DNA of 64,000 bases from Pomphorhynchus laevis (Eukaryota > Acanthocephala > Palaeacanthocephala > Echinorhynchida > Pomphorhynchidae). The stretch spans positions 1 to 64,000 of the forward strand of contig WNNJ02001180.1 of NCBI GenBank assembly GCA_012934845.2, read 5' to 3'. The notes below the pieces were generated by a model. It worked only from the letters and a program-made list of their open reading frames with translations. It had not been told where the DNA came from and made no database searches. A program made the translations under genes and the position numbers. Positions 32,968 to 44,100 of the stretch are shown in pieces. How positions within the stretch are numbered: the stretch's first letter is position 1; each line of letters opens with the position of its first letter.

Positions 32968-33316
32968 ATTTAAAATAAACGTCATTTTTATGAATTGACT
33001 AATAAATAACAGACGTTGTATCAGAATAAGAATTAGAGGTCATCAGGAGGAACTGCTATGCTATCAGGTTTCGGCCCCTAACTCCTCTACCCAACATAGC
33101 AGCGGGGCCAAATACATGCTAATGATGTATTTCCTCTGAAATAACTATCTAGTATCTTATTCTAATGCAAAGTATATTATTTATTATCCATCCATAAAAA
33201 TTTGCCACTTAAGAGTTTAAATTTATTCTTTATATTATTGTGTTGATTTATATATTTTACTATTTTCTGCTTGATGTTATTTTTATAGTAACCTAGTTTA
33301 AAATATGTATCTATTA
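32802..33316 (-). repeat. upstream pseudo-LTR copy of the Naiad-type element
   Basis: Second copy of 29281-29795. It abuts the GST sequence at 33317, and its ORF C-terminus is read in frame with the GST half. Confidence 0.88.
33053..33109. ncRNA. second copy of the pseudoknot-capable block
   Basis: Same four pairing segments as 29532-29588, displaced by 3521 bases. Confidence 0.5.
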
Positions 33317-33707
33317 GTTGATATTTATTAGTTGATTTGCGCAAGATGTCTTCAAATACAGGCATGTATCTAGGACATGCAATAGTTCTCGCTTCTTTAA
33401 GTGTTTCCTCTTCGTCTTTAAATTTATAAAGCATGAATACAAAATAGAAATCACGAGCGGCAGAATACAGCATATCAATTAAGACAGACTCCTTTATTGA
33501 TTTTCCTTCCAGCATGTTATACTTCCTTGCAATGTATCGTACAATAGAGTCTGTTTGTACAAGTATCATATTGTCGATTTTTAGTGAAGGTAACTGTTCA
33601 AATAATAGTTCCCTAGTCTTTTTCATATTTGAATATTCTTCTGCACTATTCACATAATGCTCTTTCCAGCTTAAACCAACTGCAACCATGCATAATCTAA
33701 TGATCAC
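33317..33707 (-). pseudogene. glutathione S-transferase, upstream part of split exon
   Basis: Reads IIRLCMVAVGLSWKEHYV, FEQLPSLKIDNMILVQTDSI and VRYIARKYNM, equivalent to the thioredoxin-fold half of GSTs: the 'QLP.L.IDG..LVQT.AI..YIA.KYN' segment binds glutathione. It continues into the alpha-helical domain (KESVLIDMLYSAARDFYF, FEDILRKSTNKY). The first exon with the catalytic Tyr was not found. The exon probably starts after the AG at about 33697. The frame continues past the junction into Naiad sequence, giving a hybrid ending FKLLSGKFLWMDNK with a stop at 33177. The allele should not make a normal GST. Confidence 0.8.
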
Positions 33708-34029
33708 ATGTTTAAAAAGGGTGTTAACCTAACAGTTGTAATTAATTTACTGAGCACATTGAATATTAACAATGTGGTCACGTGAATTCATTTTGATCCA
33801 ATCATAACTAAAAATCATATAATATTTATCAAATACTATTTTTTACAAATTCGTCAAATTTGATTAGAATTTGAACTAGTTTAATCAAATTAATAAATTT
33901 AATAATATGGATTTTCTTAACAAAACAACCGATAAATAGAAAATCAAACAGAAACAAAACATGTATTTAGTAATCATAGGGTACCTTGTTATTACCCTTG
34001 CCTAATCATGTACATTCTTCACATATTAC
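33708..34029. other. non-coding upstream of the GST exon
   Basis: Expected to be intron of the GST gene; no first-exon motif (such as a YF.GRG segment) was recognised. Confidence 0.4.
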
Positions 34030-34625
34030 GGCATTAGGTCCAGAGGGATCTGAGCCCCCGGCCGCTCCAGCGCGCCGCCTTCCGAATATATCCTTTGATG
34101 ATATTTTATCCCTCAAGAGTCTAGTAGAGGCGGACTATGGTTGATAATCTCCAGATAATGTGCTCGATGAACCTTAGTATTTGCTCTGGTGGACGTCCTC
34201 TGGAAAAGAAGACTAATCCCGAGATAGGTCAAGTACCATTAAGGCGTACTTAGTTTTCCCATTCAATGACAGATGTTGGGCCCGTTTCAAAGCCAACCTA
34301 GCTCTCTTCAGAATACTTTTAAGTATATGCAGGTCAGTTTTCGCCGACCAATAAACCGTAACGGTGAACCCAGATATTTTACTCTACTCGTGAAGATGGA
34401 GAGTGGTTGAGGCCGCAAAATTGAGAAGTGTGCGGAGAGTGCTAATCTCTTAAGTTTCTTTTTGGTGGAAGGGCGCCATAAAATACGGCCACCTGCGATT
34501 TCTCGTAGCTTAAAATAAGATTGGATGTGGGTAACTGATCTTTTAATCTTAAAAAGAAACGGCTGATGTCCTATACTACATCTTTGCATCTGCGTCCTGA
34601 AAACAAAAATTCCATACTCACTGAT
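34030..34625 (-). mobile_element. LINE-A 3' fragment
   Basis: Minus-strand match from the region after motif C (about 34620) through the post-RT segment to the GGCTCAGATCCCTCT 3' part near 34050. Decayed frames. Confidence 0.7.
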
Positions 34626-35459
34626 TCCTTAGATTCCTTTGTTTGATCCGACACGTTTCCGTTATTACACATTTTTTATTTAATGAAATTGATAAATTTA
34701 AATTATTTCATTCAAATTTATATAATGGCACTATAAAAGAGGAACGAATTTAAAGACAAATGTGATGCAATTTTAGCACGATATATATTAAAAATCGTAG
34801 TATATAAAAAATCAAGTCAGCTTCAATTTGATTTAACTCAAAAGGAAATTTTAAATAGAGCGTTCAAGCAAAATCGAACGCATAGAAACCACCTGAGTCT
34901 AGTAAATTGTGTTAAGATAAATACATTAATAGAAAATAAAATTCGAAATAATTAAAAAAAATGTCGATAGCAGAAAGGTATCATTAAATAATTACTAAAT
35001 TATTTAATGATTTTATTTTTTCATATTTTTGATCATTAAAAAGTTCTAACTATTGAACAGTAATGGCTTAAACTCGTTTGTTTGCATAAATAAGATTGTA
35101 GCAATCTGACGAATGTTGCTTTCTCTCTTAATAATCTTCAATTCATGTATTTTAGCCAAGTCAAAAATTTTAACAAAGTTGGTATAATTTAGACTGAACT
35201 GTTTGTTATTTTATAAATTTGTTGTTCATTCATTAAACATTATTTAATAAGCAAGCGAGAGAGTGAATAGTATTTTTATTGAAATCGAATTTAAGATAGC
35301 TGACTGCCATTATCAGGATAAAAAAAATTTCTTCAAATTTGCCAGTTATATGATTACCATATCGCAGAAATTCAAACGATTAGTTGTGACCTTTTTTATC
35401 AAAACATTAAACTGAAATTCACAATAAATTATTACAAAATCAACGAAAAACAACAACAT
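34626..35459. other. AT-rich non-coding
   Basis: No exon, RNA gene or recognised element. Confidence 0.45.
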
Positions 35460-35464
35460 ATATA

Positions 35465-36062
35465 AATATAGTGTTGTTCTCTGGACATATATTCCTGTTC
35501 TCTGGACACAGGTGTAAAGACGTAGGCTCTGACATCAGCCGTTTCTTTTCAAGATTAAACGACCAGCTACCCAAATCCAAATGGTACCCTGCAACAAAGC
35601 AAAAGCTTAAGAGATTAGCACTCTCTGCGCTCTCCTCCATATTTGCCTCTGAACCACTTCCTACCTTCACAAGTCGAGTAAAATACCTGGGGTTCACCGT
35701 TACAGTGATCTGTTAGGCGAAAGTTGACCTGGATCGATTCAAACGTATCCTAAGACAGCTAGGTGGGCCCTGAAACGGGCTCAACATCTGTCATTGAATG
35801 GGAAAACCCGGGTGCGCCTTTGTGGCACTTGGGTTATCTCGGGATTAGTCTAATTTCGAGAGGACGCCCCCCGGACGTTGTCTCTCGGAGGGCGGCGTGT
35901 TTGATCGGTTAAGGGCTCAGATTCACCTGGACCTGAGGCCGTGAGAAGATCGAAAGAAGACGGTTTGACAATTCGATGTTTTGGTATCTGTTAATGGTTT
36001 GACGTTTGACTGTTTTGTTGTCTTATTTAGCTGTTTGTATTTTTAATAAAATATTATCTTAT
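35465..36062 (+). mobile_element. LINE-A 3' fragment with internal deletions
   Basis: Starts at the TTCTCTGGACACAGGTG region just after RT motif C and runs to the 3' untranslated end. Near 35580-35590 a deletion relative to copy 1 joins CCAAATCCAA to GGTACCCTGCA. The tail is followed by a TATCT microsatellite. Confidence 0.7.
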
Positions 36063-36289
36063 CTTATCTTATTCAGTCAACTGATCTTATTCGGATAAGT
36101 TGACTAAATCTACGTATCTTGTGTAATTTTCAAAAAATAATTTAATTTTAAATAATAAATAAAGGTTTTGCTAAATAACTATATAACTGATAAAATTTTA
36201 GAAATTACAGCATGCAGAAAAGCACAAATTTAATCAATTGCCCATTCTAGTCGTAGCATTTCCTTTATCATTATTCTTGTCATTACGGG
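36063..36289. other. TATCT repeat and Penelope-like tail end
   Basis: TATCTTATCTTATCTTATTC (36054-36073) is followed by GTTGACTAAATCTACGTAT, which resembles the terminal block of the Naiad-type tail; remainder unassigned. Confidence 0.45.
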
Positions 36290-37980
36290 CTCAGGTCCAG
36301 AGGGATCTTAGCCCTCTGACCGCAATAGCAAGCCGCCTCACGTTTGAACCATTCGGGGTCTTTTAACCCCTGTAAGAATCAAGTCGAGATTGACTATGGT
36401 CGGTAATTTCGAGATGAAGAGCTTGAGAGACCTTAGTCTTTGCTATTCGGGACGTACTCTTGAAAAGAAAACTTATCCCGAGATAGCCCAAGTACCCCAT
36501 ATGCGCACTTGGATTTTCCCATTCAATGACAGATGCTGTGCCCGTTTCAGAGCCCACCTAGCTTTATTTAGGATATGTTTAAGTCTATTCAGGTCAGCTT
36601 TCGCCGACCAATTCACCGTAATGGTGAACTCCAGATATTTTACTCGACTCGTGAAGATCGGGAGTGGCTTAGTCTGCAAAATGGAGGAGAGTGCGTATCT
36701 TAAGCTCCTTTTGGCGGCAGGGGCGCCATGAAAGACTACCACCTGCGATTTGTTAGAGCTTAAAATAAGATTGGATGAGGGTAACAGATCTTTTAATCTA
36801 AAAAATAAACCGCTGATGTTCAAGACTACATCTTTACACCTGCGCCACAGTACAGGGCTGTGGTATCATCAGCATATACCACAAGATGTTGATCACGTTT
36901 AAATGCCTTGAATAGAACAATGGAGGCAGCAAGGTACAAGATAGGATAAAGTGGGGAGCCTTGATGCACACCTGTAATATTGTAGAAATGCCGTGCATCA
37001 TGGTCGTCTTCATAATAGAACCGCTTGGTGTACAGCAAAATCTCCATCCTGTTAACAATGATCGCAGACAACCCGAGGGACCTGAGGGAGGAGATAACGA
37101 ATGGAATAAGGATCCGGTTAAATGTAGCTGAAAGAAATTAAGAAAAACAGCCATAGCAAGCTGATGACTGCTATCCTGACAAAACTGATGCACTTCAATT
37201 GCTGAATGGACAGAGCGCCCTTTGATAAACCCATGAAAACTCGGTGGGATCAAATTACGCCCACAAATATGATTGCGGATTCTACGCGCAATCGCTTTTT
37301 CGTAGATGGAGATGAGGGCGTTTTCAATCGATATTGGTCGCAGATCTTTAGGGGAAGTGATCAATCTCTTTTTAGGTAAAAAAAACTCACGGCTGATGTT
37401 GATGTCAGCAACATCTGACGGGGAGGCTAATAACATTGTGATTGCGACCTTCTTTCTCTGATCGTCTGTCAAAAGCTGGCATACCCGAGAAGAGAGTGGA
37501 ACGACGGATTTGGAGTACCATGAAAGGGCCCTAGGAGATAAGGATATATTTAACAGATAAGTCCCTGCTCCAAAAGTCACCCTAAGACGGGATTGGTTAG
37601 GGAAATCGAGTGGCTTCATTATCATGTAGGAATAGTGAATCCTCCAAAACTTTGTCAAGGCCTATGCTACCGATCCATCCCAAGGCTCTATCCTTCCAGC
37701 AGACGAACCTCTCATTGAATACCCTCCAAAGGTTAAACTGATAAGGGTTAAGGTGAGCAATGCTTGCCTTATCACTACTCAGCTGGAATCTATATCTAGA
37801 GCTCCAGTATTCATTCGAAAGGACCTGTCTGGCGGAAACTGAAAGATTGGGAAGGTGTAACATTTTAGCTTGGACCTTGAGTTTTGTTGAAGTGGGATTG
37901 TATATTCGAAATTTATAGGTAGTCAAAAGGATTGCGGTAGCTTGCGATGAAAGGTAGGAATTAAATTTAGAGGATACCGT
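36290..37980 (-). mobile_element. LINE-A copy lacking ORF1 and endonuclease
   Basis: Minus-strand ORF2 from the linker (YNPTSTKLKVQAKMLHLPNL, VFNERFVCWKDRALGWIG) through RT (LPKKRLITSPKDLRPISI, FHGFIKGRSVHSAI, GVHQGSPLYPILYLAASI, VVYADDTTALY) to the post-RT region, in four frame segments. Motif C is intact, motif B has Pro-to-His. 5'-truncated. Confidence 0.75.
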
Positions 37981-38855
37981 AGCTAGTTTCTCCTGCGAAA
38001 TTAAATTGTTTGATCTACCACCACTGGTATTGAAGAAGCCTTCGAAGGATCAGAACCCCGATTATATAATCTCATGATCACATCAGCGTACACGAAAGAA
38101 TGCTTTGAATGTATGTCGAAAAATGAGATCAAATCACGATATTGAAGTTTTTATATACTGAGAAAGGTTTAGCTTTACCTATTAAGTAGCTCAGAATTTA
38201 AGGCGTATCGTCACTAATCAATAAAATAAATGATCTAAATAGAACTAGTGTTTCAAAAGGTAAAACGTCGCCTCACAGCATGTTGATGAGCTCGGTTGTA
38301 CCAGTGCATATTGAACCAGTAACAAAAAAGCTTTACATTTGTAAAATCTGACAGTTTGTATTTTTTAATTAATTAAAAATATTAATTAATTATTTTGAAA
38401 ATAAACACATTTAATACAAAAAGTATGGAATTTTTATTCATCACTACCATTTTATCAATATTGTTTTTCTGTATCAAACTGTGTGATTATAATCAAATGA
38501 TGTATTAATTTCTCAAAAAATTAATGTAACAAAATCAAAAACAAATTGGTAACGGTTTTTTAGTTCGTATTTTAAAGCCTTGTTTTTTTTATTGATTTAC
38601 TGGACTGTTACCAGCAGATCGCAAGTCACGAATGCACATTGATATGCATCGAGCAAGTTACATTCAAATCCTTGCTCGTAGCTTCGGCAATTCAATGGAA
38701 TAAAAAAGCATATCTTTACGATAATTGATAAATTATTTGGAGGTACTCTGAGAAAAATAGTAAAATCAATAAAAATTTAATGAAGGTTATTGATTGGTAA
38801 TTTTTTATTAAAATTGTCAATTGGTTATTGATAATTGATTAGTGAATAGATAAAA
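37981..38855. other. non-coding
   Basis: No exon recognised. A broken minus-strand frame near 38040-38150 could be LINE-derived; otherwise AT-rich. Confidence 0.4.
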
Positions 38856-39676
38856 TCAACTAACTGAGTTTACGTATTTAATATAATTATAAAATGAAAA
38901 ATAATAATGCTAAATCAAAATATAATAATTAAATAAAAAATAAATAATAAAATAGATAATTGTTATAAGATTTTTTATAATTTAAATCAAGTTAAAATAA
39001 AAAATTGAAATTAAAAAGAAAAGTCAATTTTGTGAATTGACTAATAAATAGCAAACGTTGTATTAGAATAAGGATTAGAGGTTATCAAGATAAAGTGTTT
39101 CAGCCCATATTCCTCGACCCTACATAGCAGCGGGGCCAAATACATGCTCATGACGTATTTCCTCTGATTAAATTTGATTATCAAGTATCTTATTCTAATA
39201 CAAAGTATATTATTTATTATCCATAAAAAATGTTAGCTTAAGAATTTAAATTCATTTTTAACAATATTTTGTTGATTTGAATATTTTATTTTTTTTAATA
39301 GTAATCTGGTTTAAAATATGTATAAAAAATATTTGATGATTTTGAAGAAAGTCAATAATCAACTGTTTTGAAGTAGAATATTATACAAAGTATAATATAA
39401 GAATATATAAGAATATTATACAAAGTATATTATTTATTAACCATCCATAAAAATTTCCCGCTTAAGATTTTAAATTTATTTTTTATATTAGTGCCTTGAT
39501 TTATATATTTTACTATTTTCTGCTTGATGTTATTTTTATAGTAACCTAGTTTAAAATATGTATCTATTAATTATTTAAATATTTTGATGAAAGTCAATAT
39601 CGTTACATGTTGTTGCAATTCTTAAAATTTCATTATTTATCGTATTATATTTTATATTATATGGTATGCATGAATG

Positions 39677-39910
39677 CTAATGCAAAAATATATTTCTTGT
39701 AAATTTAAATATGTCATCTTTACGATATAAATTAATAGTAGTTTTAGTTAATGTTAATTTAATATTCATATCTAGATATACACCTTCTTTATCATTAATA
39801 TTGGTTTTATTAAAAATGAGACTACCTGGATAAATTTGTTCGCTTATTGAACAAAAATTGCTAGAATTAAATACACATATATCATCAATATATCGAAACA
39901 TATATTTCAT
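39677..39910 (-). pseudogene. RT motif C segment of older Naiad-type copy
   Basis: Reads FRYIDDICVFNSSNF, FNKTNINDKEGVYLDM and RKDDIFKFTRNIFLH, matching the young copy closely; flanked by frameshifts. Confidence 0.75.
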
Positions 39911-40176
39911 ATATTTATATAGTTTAGATTTAGTTTTTACACAGTTATGAACAAATTCATATTATATAAAGATTAAAAATAAGTCAGCTATAATTGGGCT
40001 ACTATTACATCCAATTGGAACATCTTTTATTTGTATATGTCCATCTATATATATGTCCCTACTTTTAAATAATTTTGAATAATTTCAAAATATTTTAGGA
40101 TTCTATTAATTCAATTTTATCCATATATTTAAATTTTTTTGATGGTTTAATTTTTGTTAGATAGACGTTATAGTTA

Positions 40177-40461
40177 TTATAACATATATATTTTTCCGAA
40201 TATAAAATTAATTAATTTTTCTAACGCCTCTAAATAGTGTTTTATACCAGTATTAATTTCGATTACCTTGCAATATTTTTTAAAATGTGCTTTAATTACT
40301 TTAAGTAGTTTATTCATATAGACAGAAAGTGGTTTTAATGTACATTTAAACGCACTACATATAAACCTAGGTTTTATTGGATTTTTATGTAATTTTGGAT
40401 TCCAATATAATATAGGCATAGTTTTATTATCTGATTCTATCTTTATACCATTTTTATCCAT
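40177..40461 (-). pseudogene. RT motif 1/2 segment of older Naiad-type copy
   Basis: 94 residues with YWNPKLHKNPIKPRFICSAF and LKPLSVYMNKLLKV. An internal deletion then joins GIKHYLEALEKLINFIFGK, removing motif A. Confidence 0.75.
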
Positions 40462-40921
40462 TATAGAACAGTGTCTTTAATAATTGTAACATATGTATAT
40501 CTTTTTCCGAATATAAGATTAATTAATTTTACTAACGCTTCTTTAATATCTACTAAATCTAGATTTGTATAAAGCGTACTAAAATCGTACGTATTTAGAT
40601 TTTGAAAATTTATTCCTTTTGTGTGTTCTAATTTTTTTGTAGAATTAATGCTGAAATAGTGTTATATACCTGTATTAATTTCGATTACCTTGCAATATTT
40701 TTTAAAGTTTGCTTTAATTACTTTAAGTATTTTATTAATATAAATAGAAAGTGGTTTAAATGTACATTTAAAAGCACTACATATGAACCTAGGTTCTATT
40801 GGATTAACAACGATTTTGTTCAACTAGTACTCTAGTTAACTCGCTTCATTAAATAAATCGATAAAAAATAGATAAAAAAATTTATTAAAAAAGTTTCGGA
40901 GCAATTAATTGTTTTAAAAGG

Positions 40922-41197
40922 TTAATCTTCAAAAACTGAATTTGTGGCCAACTGAACGTATTCTGTAATGCGACCTAAATATGTAAATAAAGAATTATAA
41001 TTGAAAGGACCAAATGCACAGTTACTTCCTAAACGTTCCATTGAATCGTAACGCTGATTTACCAATGCCACATATATGACAATTCCAATAACAAGCATAA
41101 TGGCAGCTAGCCCACATTCATAAGGAAGCGTAACAACGGATACAATAAGGATAAAAAGACATACAACTGAAAATATAACCGGGAACGCAGTGTTGAC
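40922..41197 (-). CDS. SLC7 last exon: helices 11-12 and C-terminus
   Basis: VNTAFPVIFSVVCLFILIVS, LAAIMLVIGIVIYVALV, cytoplasmic end ATNSVFED and stop TAA at 40922-40924. Confidence 0.85.
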   Translation of the reverse strand, partial: VNTAFPVIFSVVCLFILIVSVVTLPYECGLAAIMLVIGIVIYVALVNQRYDSMERLGSNCAFGPFNYNSLFTYLGRITEYVQLATNSVFED

Positions 41198-44100
41198 CTA
41201 AAAGTTTAAGAACATTTACTTCGTAATTTTGAAAATGACAAGTTAAAGCAGCTTAATTGCAATTTAATGAATTTACCGAATGCTTAAGAAATAAAAATTG
41301 TCGATAATCGAACAGGACCTCTCTTTATATAATTGTAAACACGAGCATTAAGTAAATAATTTAATGAATCATATGTAATCTTAAAGTCGATAAGAAAATT
41401 TTACAAGACCTGAATAATGATCGTATGTCTTTAAATTTTTTTAAATAAAAAAATTAATAAAATTAATTATTAATTTTAATTATTAATTAATTAGTTATTG
41501 AGTAATAAAATTAACAAAATTAAGAAAATTTTAGTTATTAAATTAACTAAAACTTAGCCTTACAAACACTTCTAACCAATTCTATCAATAATTGCACAAT
41601 CAATAACTAAAATCAAGGATTTAATAAACTGTTTATAATTCCATTGAGGCATACTGACGAGTCAGTATTCATGGACAAATACAACCAGTAATATTTCAGG
41701 CATAATGTCGAGTCAGTATACGTGGACAAACACAACCTCAGCAATAACATTAAATATTAATTAACAATATTCAATTACCTTTTAACATCTTTCAATTATT
41801 CACAAAATTATGTAGGAAATACTAAATTAAATGGCATTTTTAGATAAACTGGTAAAAAAAATCTATCAAATGTTTTGATATTCACTTTTTTATATAAACT
41901 TAATAAATTATATTGATAATATTGTATCAATATTATATATAATATTGATATTATATCTTTTAATATAAAAATATATTATAATATATCGATATTATATTGC
42001 ATCAATTTAAGAGTCAAATATGATAATTATTTTCATTATGGTACTGTCACTTTTATTATCATTAATTACATAAAATCAATTTTTTTAAACTTTTTTGTAA
42101 TTTTTTAAATAATAAAATTGTCTTAACTAAATAATAAAATCTTGATCTTTGTTATAATTCATAAAATCCTTAGCCGGCTTCACTTCTCCTAGATTGTAAG
42201 TGAATCACTCGGGTGGAACGAGGAGCTTGTAGACAATTTGATGCCGCTCTGGCAATGGATAATACTAATTTTGATACATAGAATCAATTGTCAGAGCCAC
42301 TCAGATTACTTATAATTAATAAATACATTTAATATAAAAAGTGATGTCATTTGATACATAAAGTGATAGTGTCGATAAGACATAAAACACTTTATCCTGC
42401 ATTTGCAGGTTGAAGAACATACGGTAATAATACAAAAATATTACAATTTGTGAATGACTATTTTTCTCGATATTTAACAGAGTATAAATCTAAATAAAGA
42501 TTTTTAATGATTTTTAATTTTTTAATTCTCGAAACGACTTTAGTAAAGCTATGAATGCATTGATAATTTTAAACTAATTAAAAATAAGGAACAAATAATA
42601 TTTTTAATATTTTTAATAATATTTTTTTAAATAATTGTACCTTAATCGGTCGCTTCCATTCCGGGTGTGTTTTCCTCAAAACCAGCAATCCTATTATTGA
42701 GACAAAAATTGTTAGATATTCAGTAAAAGCTGTTATATTGATTAGGAAGAAAACATCCGTCACTGTTATACAAATTATAGTCAATATAGTTATTATAACT
42801 AAAGAAACAATTGGAGTAAGGAATTTTACTTGGATCAGTGCCATTGCACTGGGCATGTGTTTATTTCGAGCCGCCGCGAATATTACTCTGCAAATAAAAG
42901 GTATTACCAGCATTTTAAATTAAAAATACCTCGAAGTTGTCATCATAACTCCGTTTAGAAATCCAAATGTAGATAATGCGACAAAGAAAGATATTAAATA
43001 TGAAAACGGCCAATAAATTAATTCCGCGAAACTCTAAAAAATTGTGATTCTTATGAAAGCCTTTTTTAAAACCACTTACCACGGCGACGGCATTTGTTGA
43101 TTGCATGTCCACTGGAGATAGCAATGTAAAGTAGGCTAGATTCACAGCCATAAATATTGCGATCACTGCAATCATCGCAATCCATATTGCTCTTGGAAGA
43201 TTTCTAAATATTTATGGTTTAGACTAAATCGTTAAATAAATTATCATATTATTTTAATATTTAATGAATTTAAAAATTATTTAAAAGGCTAAGTTGTTTT
43301 CCTATATTTGTTAATGGTAAACAGGGTTTAATGTAAAGCTTATATTTAAAGGTTTAAAAGTTCATTCATTCGATAAGAAACAAATTTAATATCAAATTAT
43401 TTATCCATATTTATTTTATCTTATAAAATTTTCTTGAAGTATATATTATTTCTACATTCAGGCTTAACAAGCCCGTAACATTAATTTAACTTTTTATCTT
43501 TTATAAAAAATTTATTTTTACTTTTTAATTTAATCACTCCCTCTAGTTTTTCTGCAAATATTCTTCATTGCTTAAAAATTTGTTTGGTCTATTTTCGTTT
43601 TATAAGATTTGTCTAAATAACTAATGCATCGAAGTACAGTACATAAATCTTCAATAAAATTACAATGTGTCGAGTTTAAATTTTCGTCCAGTAATTTAAT
43701 TATTTTTTATTTAAAAAATATTTTTTTCGCCTGATATTGATTATTATATAAAAATTTAAAATTATATATTTATAATTTATATATATGCCAAATTGTAGAT
43801 TCTAAAATTTAAATATATCTAACTAATTGTTAGTTAGATTGCCTGCACACATCAGATTGAAGTAATAGATATTATTTCTAAACCCTGTATTTTCGATATT
43901 CACGTTGTATCATCTTTTCTACAATATAAGCATATATTGTATGTATTTTTACATGTTACAATATAATAAATTACAAATGTCAATTGTATTAAGTTGTATA
44001 TTTTAAAATTAAAATTATATTTTTGGCGGATTCTTCTTATTTTATTATGGTAAACACCAAAATAAGTAGAAACGAACAATCCTAATGAATGCGGTTTTGG

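Larger units (their letters stand above)
29281..33316 (-). mobile_element. Naiad-type Penelope-like element inserted in GST exon
   Basis: A 4036-base insertion flanked by 515-base direct copies (29281-29795 and 32802-33316) that look identical by eye. It encodes a GIY-YIG endonuclease N-terminal to a Penelope-like reverse transcriptase, the permuted order that defines the Naiad/Chlamys branch of Penelope-like elements; classical Penelopes have GIY-YIG at the C-terminus. The partial upstream copy plus full body is the usual pseudo-LTR or tandem arrangement of these elements. Two frameshifts (about 30790 and 30355) interrupt the ORF. The GST target suggests a short duplicated ATAT(T) with a few extra bases at the right junction. 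Confidence 0.88.
38856..40810 (-). mobile_element. older Naiad-type element, internally duplicated
   Basis: Minus-strand tail (38856-39240) with the ACTGAGTTTACGTATT end, then ORF pieces: 39677-39910 (MKYMFRYIDDICVFNSSNFC, motif C) and 40177-40461 (MPILYWNPKLHKNPIKPRFI, motif 1/2). The tail-ORF junction occurs twice (39220-39360 and 39420-39600), and the RT 5' segment occurs twice in tandem (about 40180-40470 and 40490-40805). The GIY-YIG part is missing. Clearly older than the 29-33 kb copy. Confidence 0.75.
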
